The position numbers and the translations under genes were made by a program. The notes under the pieces are model-generated. The model was not told the DNA's origin, searched no databases, and saw only the letters and a program-made list of their open reading frames with translations. From NCBI GenBank assembly GCA_046530735.1, contig JBHEQV010000004.1, positions 1-64,000 on the forward strand: a stretch of DNA of 64,000 bases, given 5' to 3'. Source of the DNA: Arsenophonus sp046530735. Lineage in GTDB: Bacteria; Pseudomonadota; Gammaproteobacteria; Enterobacterales; Enterobacteriaceae. This document shows, piece after piece, positions 33,578-44,572 of this stretch; the stretch's first letter is position 1; every line of letters begins with the position of its first letter.

Positions 33578-35200
33578 ATGAATCGAACGCTGAATATTGC
33601 ACTAGCACAATTAAATTGGTTGGTAGGTGATATTGAAGGCAACTGTGAACGCATGTTGAAAGAAGCTAGGGTTCAACAGTTACAGGGAGCAGATCTTATC
33701 CTGTTTTCGGAATTAGCTTTAACTGGATATCCGCCGGAAGATTTACTTTTTCGGCCGGATTTTTATCAACGCTGTACTAAACAGCTTGATCGTCTGAAAG
33801 ACGCTAGTCAGAATATTGCCATTGTCGTTGGTCATCCATGTTGGCAAAGTAGAAAATGTTATAATGCATTATCATTTTTTTGGCAATGTCAGATAGTAGC
33901 GCAATATTTTAAGCAACAATTGCCTAATTATGGCGTTTTTGATGAACAGCGCTATTTTCATTCAGCTAATGAAACTTGTGTAATATCTTTTAAAGATTAT
34001 AAACTAGGTTTTTTAATTTGTGAAGATGTTTGGTTTGATGAACCAGTTGATGTAATTAAAGCCAAAGGTGCAGATATTTTAATTATCATTAATGCTTCAC
34101 CTTATAATCGTGAGAAACCACATATTCGTTCAACATTGTTAAAATCCCATTGTCAAAGAACTCAATTGCCAATTGTCTATTTAAATCAGGTTGGTGGACA
34201 AGATGAACTAATATTTGATGGAGGGTCAAAAGTATTTAATAGTAAGGGTAAGGTAACGCATTATTTAGTGCAGTTTGCTGAACAAGTTACCATATGTAAA
34301 TTTAATGATGTTGAACCGTTATCAGTGGACAATATAGCAAAGACTTTATCACCCATCGCTCAGATTTATGAAGCATTAGTCATGGCAACCCGTGACTATA
34401 TTAATAAAAATGGATTTTCTGGTGTTATTTTAGGATTATCAGGCGGAATTGATTCAGCTTTAACCTTGGCTATTGCAGTAGATGCTTTAGGAAAAGATAA
34501 AGTGCAGGCTGTAATTATGCCATTTAAATATACAGCTGAAATAAGCATTCATAATGCCAGAAAACAGGCATTATTATTAGGTATTGAATTTTCAATAGTA
34601 TCTATTGAAGCTATGTATGATGCATTTATGACTAGTTTATCGCCATTATTTACAGACATGGATATCGATACAAGTGAAGAAAATTTACAGGCTCGTTGTC
34701 GGGCTATCATTCTGATGGCAATATCAAATAAGCGTGGCCGTTTAGTATTAACAACCAGTAATAAAAGTGAATCCGCAGTAGGTTATACCACTCTTTATGG
34801 TGATATGGCTGGCGGTTTTGCGGTACTTAAAGATGTACCAAAGATGCTAGTATTTGAGCTAGCAAAATATAGTAATACGATTTCACCAATTATTCCTAAG
34901 CACGTAATAGAACGGCCTCCTTCTGCTGAATTAGCCCCAGGACAACGTGATCAGGATAATTTACCTCCTTATCCTGTACTAGATGCGATCCTAGAAGGTT
35001 ATATTGAACAAGATAAAACAGTCAGTGAATTAGTTGAGGCTGGATTTGATGAAGTAATCGTACGTAAAGTGATCAAGTTAGTTGATATTAATGAATATAA
35101 ACGACGTCAGGCACCGATAGGTCCGCGTGTTACAATTCGAAATTTTAATAAAGATAGGCGTTATCCAATTACTTCAGCTTTTGGTCGTAAAAACTGGTAA
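33578..35200 (+). CDS. nadE: Glutamine-dependent NAD+ synthetase
   Basis: Two-domain cytoplasmic enzyme that makes NAD+ from deamido-NAD, ATP and glutamine. Product of 540 residues. The N-terminal nitrilase-type glutaminase domain has Glu45 (FSELALTGYPPEDL), Lys112 and Cys148 (LICEDVWF) as the catalytic triad. The C-terminal ATP pyrophosphatase domain has the loop SGGIDS at 288-293 and the conserved RPPSAELAPGQRDQD stretch. E. coli has only the short ammonia-dependent NadE; the long type between glrR and glnB is as I recall it in Morganellaceae-type genomes. CTGGAGAA precedes the ATG. It is the only intact gene in a run of qseG, glrR and glnB remnants. Confidence 0.97.
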   Translation: MNRTLNIALAQLNWLVGDIEGNCERMLKEARVQQLQGADLILFSELALTGYPPEDLLFRPDFYQRCTKQLDRLKDASQNIAIVVGHPCWQSRKCYNALSFFWQCQIVAQYFKQQLPNYGVFDEQRYFHSANETCVISFKDYKLGFLICEDVWFDEPVDVIKAKGADILIIINASPYNREKPHIRSTLLKSHCQRTQLPIVYLNQVGGQDELIFDGGSKVFNSKGKVTHYLVQFAEQVTICKFNDVEPLSVDNIAKTLSPIAQIYEALVMATRDYINKNGFSGVILGLSGGIDSALTLAIAVDALGKDKVQAVIMPFKYTAEISIHNARKQALLLGIEFSIVSIEAMYDAFMTSLSPLFTDMDIDTSEENLQARCRAIILMAISNKRGRLVLTTSNKSESAVGYTTLYGDMAGGFAVLKDVPKMLVFELAKYSNTISPIIPKHVIERPPSAELAPGQRDQDNLPPYPVLDAILEGYIEQDKTVSELVEAGFDEVIVRKVIKLVDINEYKRRQAPIGPRVTIRNFNKDRRYPITSAFGRKNW

Positions 35201-35215
35201 TATTAGGATAATTTA

Positions 35216-35545
35216 ATGAAAAAATTGATGCAATTATCAAACTGTTTAATTTAAATAATATAAGAGAATCTTTAAAAGGTATTGGCATAACTGGAATTGA
35301 CAGTAAAGGAAGTGAAAGCGTTTGAAAGTCAAAAGAGGTCATACAAAACTTTATCGTGGCCTTAAAATATAAGCTTAATTCTTTATCAAAAGTAAAGATT
35401 GAAATTGTTGTTCCAGACTATATTATAGTTAATTGTTTTGAAGCGATAATATCGAGTATCACAAACGGAGAAAATTGCTAATAGTAAAATCCTTGAGCAT
35501 GATATTTATCATGTGATTGATGTTCAAAACAATAAGTAGAATTAA
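35216..35545 (+). pseudogene. glnB: Nitrogen regulatory protein P-II remnant
   Basis: Starts with ATG 15 bases after nadE. Frame-hopping translation reads MKK, DAIIKLFNLNNIRESLKGIG, ITGI, VKAFESQK.GHTKLYRG, SKVKIEIVVPDYI and then KILEHDIYHVIDVQN. E. coli GlnB has the same order: DAIIKPFKLDDVREALAEVG, ITGM, VKGFGRQKGHTELYRG, PKVKIEIVVTDDI and KIFVFDVARVIRI. An early frameshift (after MKK) and further indels and stops make it dead. The uridylylated tyrosine region (RGAEY) is disrupted. Loss of P-II means loss of the central signal of nitrogen status. Confidence 0.85.
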
Positions 35546-37027
35546 GAAGTATTTCATTTTAAATAGTAATAGATTGTTGCAGGTTATAAAGAAGTTGATA
35601 TGTAAGTTGTACTTTTTATCCTATTTTTTACTGCTTACCTAGATTTTAGTGAGAGTTTTAATACTTATTGTTCATTTTTCTCAATAACTTTATGTATAAT
35701 AAAACATTTATAGTAAATATAACTGATATTTACGCTAATAGCAAGCAACTTTTTGTTTGGTAAAATTTCATAAAGTTGACCGGGTAATGATCCTAGAAGT
35801 AATAATGCATATTTTCAATATTAATCTGCTCTTTTAGTTTTGATAGGTTAACTCCACTCATTAGTTCTTGGTATTATAATACTGTTTTATAGTCTATCTT
35901 GTTCTGTTAGATTATTATACCAAACGGCAATAAAGCCTATGGTAAATTAGTTAATTTAACTTTTACTGAATTCATTAGCAAAAGTATGAAATACACCATC
36001 CTCTATGGTGTGGAGCTAACTTACTGGTACTTTGTGTTGTCGCTAATGTAACTTTTAAGATACTTATTATCAGTGGTTAAGCTGATGTCATCTGGAGTTA
36101 CTGTTACTGGTATATTGAATTAATAGTAATAAAATCACTGCAGGAAAAAGGTGATGATAGTTTGAGGATATTACATTCTTTTACATCTTTATAAATAGAT
36201 TTTAATACATTTCTTTTTTTATTATCGCTTTATAGAAATAAAATAACTTTTGCTATTAAGTGTATTGGTTGATAGATTTTTATAAATTTTTTGATTAGTT
36301 ATATTTTATAATTCTGTAGCTAATTATCCAGGTCGAAAATTGACGCCCTATTATCATATTCTGTAAGAAATTGAAAAGTGGTGATTGTTTCGTTGTATAG
36401 GATCTTTTTAGTCACCTTAAAGTGATCTAAACCTTCTCATCCTCTGATACACTTTTTATTTAAAAAATTTACTCTTCACGGTTAATAGAAATATTAGTCA
36501 GCATTGAATAGCTTTAGTCAAAACGGCATATCCAATGTTTTATTTCTAAGTTGGAATAGTTTATAAATTGCATTTAATGCATATTAATCTGCAATTAAAT
36601 AATGTTCAAGTTTTATATTTAGATTGGTATATTTTTGGCTATTTATACTAGGAGACAGTAGTAAAGATGAAATCTTATCAATATTAGTAGCAGATAGGTA
36701 AATGACATTAAAGAAAACTTCTCTTTGTTTACCATTAATCTTATGACTTATATTGAAAATATTTTTAATTATGTGGGGTACCCTATGTTGGAATATGTTC
36801 TGATAAAATTAGCGATTAATTTATGTACGATGGAGACAATGATAGAAATAGTTTATTTAATGGTTATTGCGATAGTTTGAGTATATTTTATATAAATTTT
36901 ATAATTTTTAGCTAAGAGTTTAAAAGTAAATAATTTCTCATAAAAATGAGATTGAGTTATCGTATTTTAGTTGCTAATAAAATCGCTATTGAGTATAATT
37001 TTATTTAATTAATGGATAATGGATATA
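35546..37027. other. 1.5-kb gap, no gene recognised
   Basis: AT-rich sequence after the glnB remnant. A perfect ACACCAT/ATGGTGT inverted repeat with a five-base spacer lies near 35994-36012; without a T run it is not a convincing terminator. No protein family could be read in six frames, and no IS terminus was found. It probably holds eroded genes. Confidence 0.35.
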
Positions 37028-38433
37028 GTTATTAGTAAATCTGGTGTCTGATATGTCAGACTACGTTCTACTCTGATGCTTAGTAAATCTATTCTCCATC
37101 CTCAAATTGAACCTTGTTACCAACCATGGTCAGCAGATAAAATCTCCTTAGCCGGTTCTAGTTTTTTTTGAGCAGACAGAAGTAGTTTGAGTACCATTGA
37201 AAAGGTTACTTTTCTTGAACCACAATACTTCAACATCGGCTTCATAGCTTCACACTGTCGCAAAATCTGATTTAATCAGATTCACTATTCTTATTTATGC
37301 CCAGTACGCTGATGAGAAGTAATGGGCATGTAAACAGTTCTTCTTGATCTTTCTCCAGTATCTTCATTGCTGCAGAAATACAACTTCGTTAAAAACCTTG
37401 CTAACAAAATATCAATAGCTTTATCATCGACATCATAGTTTTTTGCTAGCTAAGATATCCCCATCACAGTTCATATTGACTTTCGGTGCTCTATCTCTTT
37501 GGGAAGTAAAATCAGTGCATTAGTTATTTTATGTACTTAACAACATTAATACTGCGCGCACAAGAATATTTTGCTATTGTACTACAAATTAATAGCATAA
37601 TCTTCCGTGTAATGGGGGAGAACAACCCTACTTGGAGATATAGTGAAGTGACGTTCTCGTAGGGTATTGAGAAGTTAGCTCAGTTCGTTTTTGACTCTCG
37701 ATAAGTATCTTCGACTCCAAGGATTTCCTTATGTTAGTGCAGTGATGTTAATAATAACTAGTAGGCAAAGGCGATCAGTTTTCCTGGCAGATGGTATATA
37801 CCATCTGCTTAGAAATAAATGTAGTATGTATCGCTAAATCACGCAGGCCCAATTATTTACGCTCTTTAAATCATTGTTGTTTCAGTCTGCTGATGGTGCT
37901 GGAAGAAGAGAGTATGCGCTTTTTATAAAAAAGCGCCTCAGAAATTTGTAAAAATCTCTGGTGGAGATGCATAATAACTGCATCTATAATAGCAAATCTT
38001 TGCTATTTTTGTACGCTTCAGATAAGGCGGTAGCAAGGAGTTTTAGAAACATATTCCGTTTCCGCTGCGATTACTAGTTTTAACTTTAAGCACTATAACC
38101 TCAACGTTGGTAATAGCGGTTTATATGGTTTGTTATGGAAAATAACCGTTACGGATTACGGCTTAATGCCAATTGACAAAGTAGCGTTAAGCATCTTATT
38201 GCAGACCATAGCTTTTAAGTTGAGCTTAAGCCTTAACAGAGGTGCCTATCAGCTCCCTGACAGAATTATGTATAAGTTTATACAATGGATCAGAGTAATA
38301 TTTTATTTTACAGAGATCCCTGTAGGGTAGATTTTTATGGTATATTATCTCTATGTTGTTGAAATCATTTATCAAATCAATCTGCAGGTACGCCATTATC
38401 TCTAAAATCACATACACCAGAAATAAGCGTAAC
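37028..38433 (-). mobile_element. IS256-family remnant 8, near full length
   Basis: Minus-strand dead element of about 1.41 kb with both ends readable: right terminus at 37028 (AGTTATTAGTAAATCTGGTGTC) and left terminus ending at 38433 (CACATACACCAGAAATAAGCGTAACT). The two ends form the same inverted pair seen in the other copies. It lies immediately downstream of holD, where rimI lies in E. coli. Confidence 0.87.
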
Positions 38434-38463
38434 TCTTTTTCAAGAGTAAAAGTAAAGATTAAA

Positions 38464-38874
38464 TCAGTTTATTTTAAATTGAAAATTATTTTCATGCTGA
38501 CATATTTTTGCCCATAAAGCGCGTTTTGATTGAGGATTAGAATAAATTTCTTTTAATGGTAAAGTATGAATGACCCATTTTTTAGAATTAATAGGTAATT
38601 TATTACCTAGGATCCAACAAGGGCAAAGAAGGTCTTTTGGTAACAGTGATATTTCTTTAGTTAATAAACAGCATACTTGATGACTGTCTACCATCATTGC
38701 TCGTAAAATATCTTTGATAAAAATGTTATCTAGATCAATGCGCTCATCAGCAATGATAACTAATTGAGTAGAGTCAGGAATATACCCGGCGTGTTCACCA
38801 CGTAGTACCGTTAAGTCGCGCAATTCCCATTGCATAATTCCAATATCCTTTAGTAATTGATCTCTAATCGTCAT
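38464..38874 (-). CDS. holD: DNA polymerase III psi subunit
   Basis: Small clamp-loader accessory protein that, with chi (HolC), links the polymerase III holoenzyme to single-strand binding protein at the replication fork. From the ATG at 38874 (with GGAGC 7 bases upstream) the product has 136 residues; E. coli HolD has 137. MTIRDQLLKDIGIMQWELR at the N-terminus matches the chi-binding segment, and the C-terminal block RALWAKICQHE matches RAALWQQICTYE. A TTG codon one position earlier is a less likely start. In E. coli rimI overlaps the end of holD; here an IS256 remnant begins 30 bases downstream and no rimI is readable. Confidence 0.92.
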   Translation of the reverse strand: MTIRDQLLKDIGIMQWELRDLTVLRGEHAGYIPDSTQLVIIADERIDLDNIFIKDILRAMMVDSHQVCCLLTKEISLLPKDLLCPCWILGNKLPINSKKWVIHTLPLKEIYSNPQSKRALWAKICQHENNFQFKIN

Positions 38875-39049
38875 CAAATTGCTCCATAATCATATAAATT
38901 ATTCTACCTTATCAATAGAGCTATATAAATTAAAATAATGACATTGAAAGATATAGAAATGTAAAAAAAATACTATTTCTCTCTAACTGTATTTATTTAA
39001 TAAATGTAGAATACAACTTATTAAGTTATCAATAAACAATATGATCACT

Positions 39050-39112
39050 AAATAACAAATAACAAATAACAAATAACAAATAACAAATAACAAATAACAA
39101 ATAACAAATAAC
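39050..39112. repeat. Heptanucleotide tandem array, 9 units of AAATAAC
   Basis: Nine perfect copies of AAATAAC, ending six bases before the left terminus of IS256 remnant 9. Written as CAAATAA it differs by one base from GAAATAA, the reverse complement of the unit in the array at 26066-26135. It lies about 175 bases upstream of the holD start, so it may affect holD expression only if the promoter is distant. Confidence 0.97.
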
Positions 39113-39118
39113 AAGTAG

Positions 39119-39860
39119 AGTTATTCTAATTTCTGATATATGTCGTTTTAGAAATGATGCCGTACCTGCAGATTGATTTGATAAATAATTTCAAGAACAG
39201 AAAATGATATGACATAAAAAGTCTACTTTACAGGGATCTGTAAATGAGATATTATTCTTATCCTTGCATGAACTTATTCGTAATAATACCAGTTAACTGA
39301 TAGCACTGCTGTTAAGGCAGTGCTCAAATTCATGTTAGCAACATACTCAACGGTGCCTTGTTAACGGTCGATATGCCGTTATTAATAACGGTTATGTGCC
39401 ACAATTAACTATATACGAACTGCTATGAGTGATGTTAGTGTTTAAAGTGCCTAAGATCAGGAGATTTTAGCGGCAACAGAATATGTTTCAACAGATCGTT
39501 GTTACTACCTTATCTGAATGGTATAAAACGGTTAAGAGTTGCTACCATGATTGGGTAGCTATTAGTCATATCCACTGGTGATTTTCACGATGAATTTCTA
39601 AGACGCTTTTTAATAAAAAGCGCATACTCTCTTCTCTGCAGTACCATTATAAGACTAAAATAAAAATAGCTTAATGATAACGACTTAATTTAAGCGATAT
39701 GCGTTAATATTTATTTCCTTGCTGAAGGCAAGGGCCGTTTATCAGATAGCTGATCGTTTTTGCCTGATACTCATTATTGATATCACTGTGTATTGACGTA
39801 AGGGAGCTGATTGCGATTAAAGATTATTATAAGAGTCAGAAACGCACTAGGTTGAACTTC
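39119..39860 (+). mobile_element. IS256-family remnant 9, 3'-truncated
   Basis: Plus-strand copy with a left terminus at 39119 (AGTTATTCTAATTTCTGATA). It runs through the N-terminal and central coding text and stops abruptly near 39860 in the segment GAACTTCT.., which in other copies reads GAACTTCTCAATGG. The right terminus of a second, oppositely oriented copy starts exactly there. This is best explained by a second element joining or inserting at this point and the distal half being lost. Confidence 0.82.
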
Positions 39861-40690
39861 TAAGTTATTAATAAATTTACTGTACAGTAGTCAGGATACG
39901 TTCCATTCTGATCCTTCATAAATCTATTCTGCATCTTTAAATTGAACATTGTTTATCACCATGATCAAGATATCAAATCATATTATCCAGTTTCTAGTTT
40001 TATTAGAAGACAAGAAATAGCTGAAATACTATTGAAAGAAGGTTATTTTTTCGAACCACATGCTTCGCGCATCAGCTTTATACTCTTATCACTATTGTAA
40101 AAATCGATTCAATTAAATTCATGGCTTTTTATTGACGCTCAGTATACTGACGGAAATTATAGGAATCCTAACAGTTCTTCTCACTCTTTCTTAAGCTTCT
40201 TGATCATTTTAAGATACGCTAAAACCCTTACTAAAAAATTAAAGGTTTTACGATCTACATCGTAGCTTACCCTTAACTTTTAGTATGTCCCCTTGGGAAG
40301 GGATAAACCAGCACATTAGTTGTTTTATTCATCCAATAGCATTGGTGCTGCGTACCGAAAATATCTTTATTATTGGGTTTCAAAAACCAAATAGTCTCTG
40401 TGGAAATAACCGTTATGGATGAGGGATTGAGATCCGTAGACAAGGCGGCATTACTCATGTTGAGCAACATAACTTTGAGCTCATCTTCAATAGCAGTGCC
40501 TATCAGCTTCTTAGTAAGATTATGGATGAGTTCATGCAATAGATTAGAAGTGATATTTGGTTTCGAAATATTTGTAGAGTAGAATTTTTCTAGAATATCA
40601 TCTCTCTAATGTTGAAATCATCCATAAAATCAATCAGTATAATAGGAGCTAACATCTCCAAAACTTCATACACTAGACATTAGCATAACT
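39861..40690 (-). mobile_element. IS256-family remnant 10, internally deleted
   Basis: Minus-strand copy with its right terminus at 39861 (AAGTTATTAATAAATTTACTG) and its left terminus ending near 40690 (CACTAGACATTAGCATAACT). About 570 bases of the centre are missing. The junction is in frame, so an 88-codon chimera remains (40539 to 40273). It reads MHELIHNLTKKLIGTAIEDE, then a short middle, then the QHQCYWMNKTTNVLVY block, which corresponds to QQRCWVHKTANVLN around the second catalytic region of IS256 transposases. Confidence 0.83.
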
Positions 40691-41470
40691 TATGTTATCA
40701 ATAAAAACTTAATTAGAACACTTATTAAAGTAGAATCTAATTTCCGGGTAATGCAGTGAATAAATTCTATGCAATAGGACTAATATAAGTCGCCTTATAC
40801 TGCTTGATCGTGACGGTATTGATTGCGAGATAAAGCATAGTAAATATCCATAAGTTAACTTAAAGATTCTGCAATCAATATTGATATAGAAACAGTTTAT
40901 ATTCATATTAGTCAAGATAATTATTTATTAATATTAGTAATTAAAAAGTATTTTAATATTCAAATATTGTGCATATGTTAATTCTGCTGACGTATTAATT
41001 ACTAATTTTTAATAAAATAATCATGTTGAAATCAATAAAATTGATAACCTAGCAGCAAAATAATTATCAACATATTCAAACAAAACACCTGAATGCAGTA
41101 AGAACTTAGCTATTTTTGAATAATTAAAATGTTTATAATTTTATAGCTATAATAGAGTAATTATTAATTTAATAAAAAATTGATAATATTTTTATTATAA
41201 AATATTTTCATTAAAAATTAAAATGCTTCAACTTAAATAAAATTTAACTAACTATCTAGTTTTAGATTAATATATTTTTTTAAATAAATTTAAATCAAGT
41301 TAATTAATTAAAAGATTAAATCTAGACAACAATGATTTTATAACTAATTTTTTAGTGTTTTATTCTTATTATCCAAGATCTAATTCTTAATTAGAACTGC
41401 ATTAAGGTAATTAGACTACTAAATATTTCCTCCTAAGACCCATTATATGATCCTCTCTCGTCCAGTTATA
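40691..41470. other. Gap, no gene recognised
   Basis: About 780 bases of extremely AT-rich sequence between IS256 remnant 10 and an IS481-family remnant. No coding remnant or RNA gene was recognised. Confidence 0.35.
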
Positions 41471-41479
41471 TTTCATGAC

Positions 41480-42430
41480 AAGATGGTTACTGAGGGGGAT
41501 TATAGCTGAGGGCAAAAATATTATGATGATGAAACTCCATAATCAGGCAAGTACAACATTTAAAATTAGTGCTGCTCTTCATGCAAGCAGATAGCTGCAT
41601 CTCTTTAGTTAAGTATTGTAGTATATCTGAAGTTACTTTTGTTAAAGGGTAAAAACGAGATGATGTTGATGAGATCAACAGACATATTTCTATTGTTTGT
41701 CGACGATGGCTGCCATCCAATTCAGGAAACCGTAGTTGTTTTCTTGCGAAAAACATTTTCCCCTCTCGACGATCTACTGGCAATCGTATGCAAGTTCATG
41801 AACTACTTTATATTTCGGTTTAGCCTAAATCACTGTTTAGCAGCTACAGAGTGAAATTTGCGTGAAATTAGGCAAAGGAAGTGCCTTGAAGCCAAATCAT
41901 AAAGTGTTTAAAAGAAAAAAGATTGCTTAGAACTGTACGTAGATGTGAATATTTTCAGAAAATGCTAAATGAAACCTTATGATATTATTTTTTGTATATA
42001 TATAAGATTACAAAATGTCGCACTAAATGAATTTTTCCGCTTTTTAAGGCTAAGACCGAGGACAATGTTCACTCTTTTTACATGATCTTAATTGAGCATA
42101 TCCCCATTGATATTCATTGAGTATTTACAGACCGCTTTTTGATTTGTGAAGATATTCAGCCACTGAAAAACATGAATTTGCCCGTTTGTATACAGAACTT
42201 AATATAGAATACTAAGATATCTCACCGATGCATTCTCAAATAAATGGCATGATCGAGAGATTTAATTTAATAGTTGCACGGAAGATACGCTTCAAAGCCA
42301 TTATTTCAATTCTTCTCAAAAGATTGAGATCATCTTGCATTGATATGTTTAGCTATACAATCAGAAATTACTAATTACTATTGGATAGTAAAACTCCATT
42401 ACAGTTATGAAAGATTCAGATTAGTTAAAA
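41480..42430 (+). mobile_element. IS481-family transposase remnant
   Basis: Plus-strand dead transposase. A 71-codon open piece (41639-41854) contains VVFLRKTFSPLDDLLAIVC, matching the AFRRHTLLPLDDCLYAL block of IS481 transposases, then SLNHCLAATE, matching SSLHRCLQRHG. After frame changes the DDE core appears as LIEHIPIDI, then EYLQTD, and the NGMIERFN motif near 42245 (family NGQVERMNRT). The end reads HYFNSSQKIEIIL (family RYHYDSHDQLRTHL). It lies 220 bases upstream of thrS. Only one copy was seen. Confidence 0.75.
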
Positions 42431-42646
42431 GTTAAATCTGAATTATTCAAAAAAACATACTATATTATAAGAAGTGATAGTTAAGTATTAAGCTAAGAGT
42501 ACGTATTTCTTTTGCTTTATTTTAGTTGTTTTATCACGTACATCACTTATAAAGTAATGTTAAAATTATTTTAACTCACTTTTAAGAAAATATATTTCTA
42601 TACATGTGATCTTGCATATGGATTCATTGTAAATTAAGGATTTTAA

Positions 42647-44569
42647 ATGCCAGTTATTACTCTGCCTGACGGCAGTCAACGTCAATATGACCACGCTGTT
42701 TCAGTAATGGATATTGCAAATGATATTGATTCAGGTCTTGCAAAAGCCTGTATAGCTGCTCGAGTTAATGCTGAACTTGTTGATGCGAGTGATCTAATTA
42801 ATAATGATTCTCAATTATCTATTATTACTAGTAAAGCTATTGATGGTTTAGGAATTATTCGTCATTCATGTGCCCATTTACTTGGTCATGCGATTAAACA
42901 ATTATGGCCAACGACTAAAATGGCAATTGGCCCTATCATTGAAAATGGTTTTTATTATGATGTTAATCTGGATCACGCTTTAACCCAGGAAGATTTAGAA
43001 AAACTTGAACAGCGCATGCATAAACTTGCTGCAAAGAACTATGATGTTATCAAAAAACTAGTTAGTTGGAAGGAAGCAAGGGATATGTTTGTTGCTCGAG
43101 GTGAGGATTATAAAGTTAAAATTTTGGATGAAAATATTAATAAAGAGGATCATCCTGCACTTTATTATCATGAAGAATATATTGATATGTGTAATGGCCC
43201 ACATGTACCTAATATGCGTTTTTGTCATTACTTCAAATTACAAAAAGTAGTTGGTGTATATTGGCGCAGTAATAGCAATAATAAAATGTTACAAAGGATT
43301 TATGGAACAGCTTGGGCTAATAAAAAACAGTTAACTGCTTATTTATTACGTTTAGAAAAAGCGGCTAAACGAGATCATCGTAAGATAGCTAAACAACTTG
43401 ATCTTTATCATATGCAGGAAGAAGCGCCAGGTATGGCGTTTTGGCATAATGATGGTTGGGTAATATTTCGTGAATTGGAAACCTTTATTCGTAGTAAATT
43501 GAATGAATATCAATACCAAGAAGTAAAAGGTCCATTAATGATGGATCGTATTCTTTGGGAAAAAACAGGCCACTGGAAAAATTATAAAGAGAACATGTTT
43601 ACCACATCATCAGAAAACCGAGAATATTGTATAAAACCAATGAATTGCCCAGGACATGTACAAATATTTAATCAAGGCTTAAAATCTTATCGTGATTTGC
43701 CATTGCGTATGGCAGAATTTGGTAGTTGCCATCGTAATGAGCCATCTGGTGCTTTACATGGTTTGATGCGCGAGCGTGGCTTTACCCAAGATGATGCGCA
43801 TATTTTTTGTACTGAAGATCAGATTTTACCTGAAGTTAAAAGTTGTATTAAAATGATTTATGATGTTTATGCAACATTTGGTTTTGAAAAAATTGAAGTT
43901 AAGTTATCAACTCGACCAGAAAAACGAATAGGCAGTGATGCTCAATGGGATCGTGCAGAATCCGACCTTGCTAAGGCACTAGGAGATATTGAATTTAATT
44001 ATCAATGTGGTGAAGGTGCATTTTATGGACCTAAAATTGAATTTACTCTGTATGATTGTTTGGATCGGGCTTGGCAATGTGGTACTGTACAGCTCGATTT
44101 CTCATTACCAGGTCGTTTAGGTGCTTCTTATGTAGATAAGAATAATGAACGTCAGGTACCAGTAATGATCCATCGCGCTGTTTTAGGATCACTTGAACGT
44201 TTTATTGGGATTCTAATAGAGCAGTATGCCGGTTTCTTTCCAATATGGTTAGCGCCATTACAAATTGTTATGATAAATATCACGGATGTACAGGCTAATT
44301 TTGTAAAAAAAGTAGTAAAAATTTTTAATAATTTTGGTATTCGTGCAAAAGCAGACTTGAGAAACGAAAAAATAGGCTTTAAAATTCGTGAGCATAGTTT
44401 GCGTCATGTTCCTTATATGTTAGTTTGTGGTGATAAAGAAATTGCTTTGAATCAAGTATCTGTTCGAACCTGTAATGGTAAAGAGTTAGGAACATTTGAC
44501 ATCATAAAATTTGCAGAAAGAGTGCTTGATGAAATTCGCACTCGTCGTATTTATCAACTGGAGGAATAA
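42647..44569 (+). CDS. thrS: Threonyl-tRNA synthetase
   Basis: Class II synthetase that charges tRNA-Thr. Product of 640 residues (E. coli 642). It starts with the TGS domain (MPVITLPDGSQRQYDHAVSV), followed by the editing domain (HSCAHLLGHAI for residues about 73-83 and the CNGPH block), then the catalytic core with zinc ligands Cys334 (NCPGH), His385 (DDAHIF) and His509 (MIHRA), and the anticodon-binding domain. TAAGGA lies upstream of the ATG. In E. coli ThrRS represses its own mRNA through tRNA-like stem-loops in the leader; I did not attempt to fold the 216 bases before this start. It heads the thrS-infC-rpmI-rplT cluster. Confidence 0.98.
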   Translation: MPVITLPDGSQRQYDHAVSVMDIANDIDSGLAKACIAARVNAELVDASDLINNDSQLSIITSKAIDGLGIIRHSCAHLLGHAIKQLWPTTKMAIGPIIENGFYYDVNLDHALTQEDLEKLEQRMHKLAAKNYDVIKKLVSWKEARDMFVARGEDYKVKILDENINKEDHPALYYHEEYIDMCNGPHVPNMRFCHYFKLQKVVGVYWRSNSNNKMLQRIYGTAWANKKQLTAYLLRLEKAAKRDHRKIAKQLDLYHMQEEAPGMAFWHNDGWVIFRELETFIRSKLNEYQYQEVKGPLMMDRILWEKTGHWKNYKENMFTTSSENREYCIKPMNCPGHVQIFNQGLKSYRDLPLRMAEFGSCHRNEPSGALHGLMRERGFTQDDAHIFCTEDQILPEVKSCIKMIYDVYATFGFEKIEVKLSTRPEKRIGSDAQWDRAESDLAKALGDIEFNYQCGEGAFYGPKIEFTLYDCLDRAWQCGTVQLDFSLPGRLGASYVDKNNERQVPVMIHRAVLGSLERFIGILIEQYAGFFPIWLAPLQIVMINITDVQANFVKKVVKIFNNFGIRAKADLRNEKIGFKIREHSLRHVPYMLVCGDKEIALNQVSVRTCNGKELGTFDIIKFAERVLDEIRTRRIYQLEE

Positions 44570-44572
44570 GGT

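Noticed and set aside
35994..36012. Terminator at the ACACCAT/ATGGTGT repeat
   Set aside because: No T run follows on either strand and no gene ends nearby.
40709..40915. 68-codon minus-strand frame
   Set aside because: Located in a featureless AT-rich gap with no homology that I recognise and no start signal.
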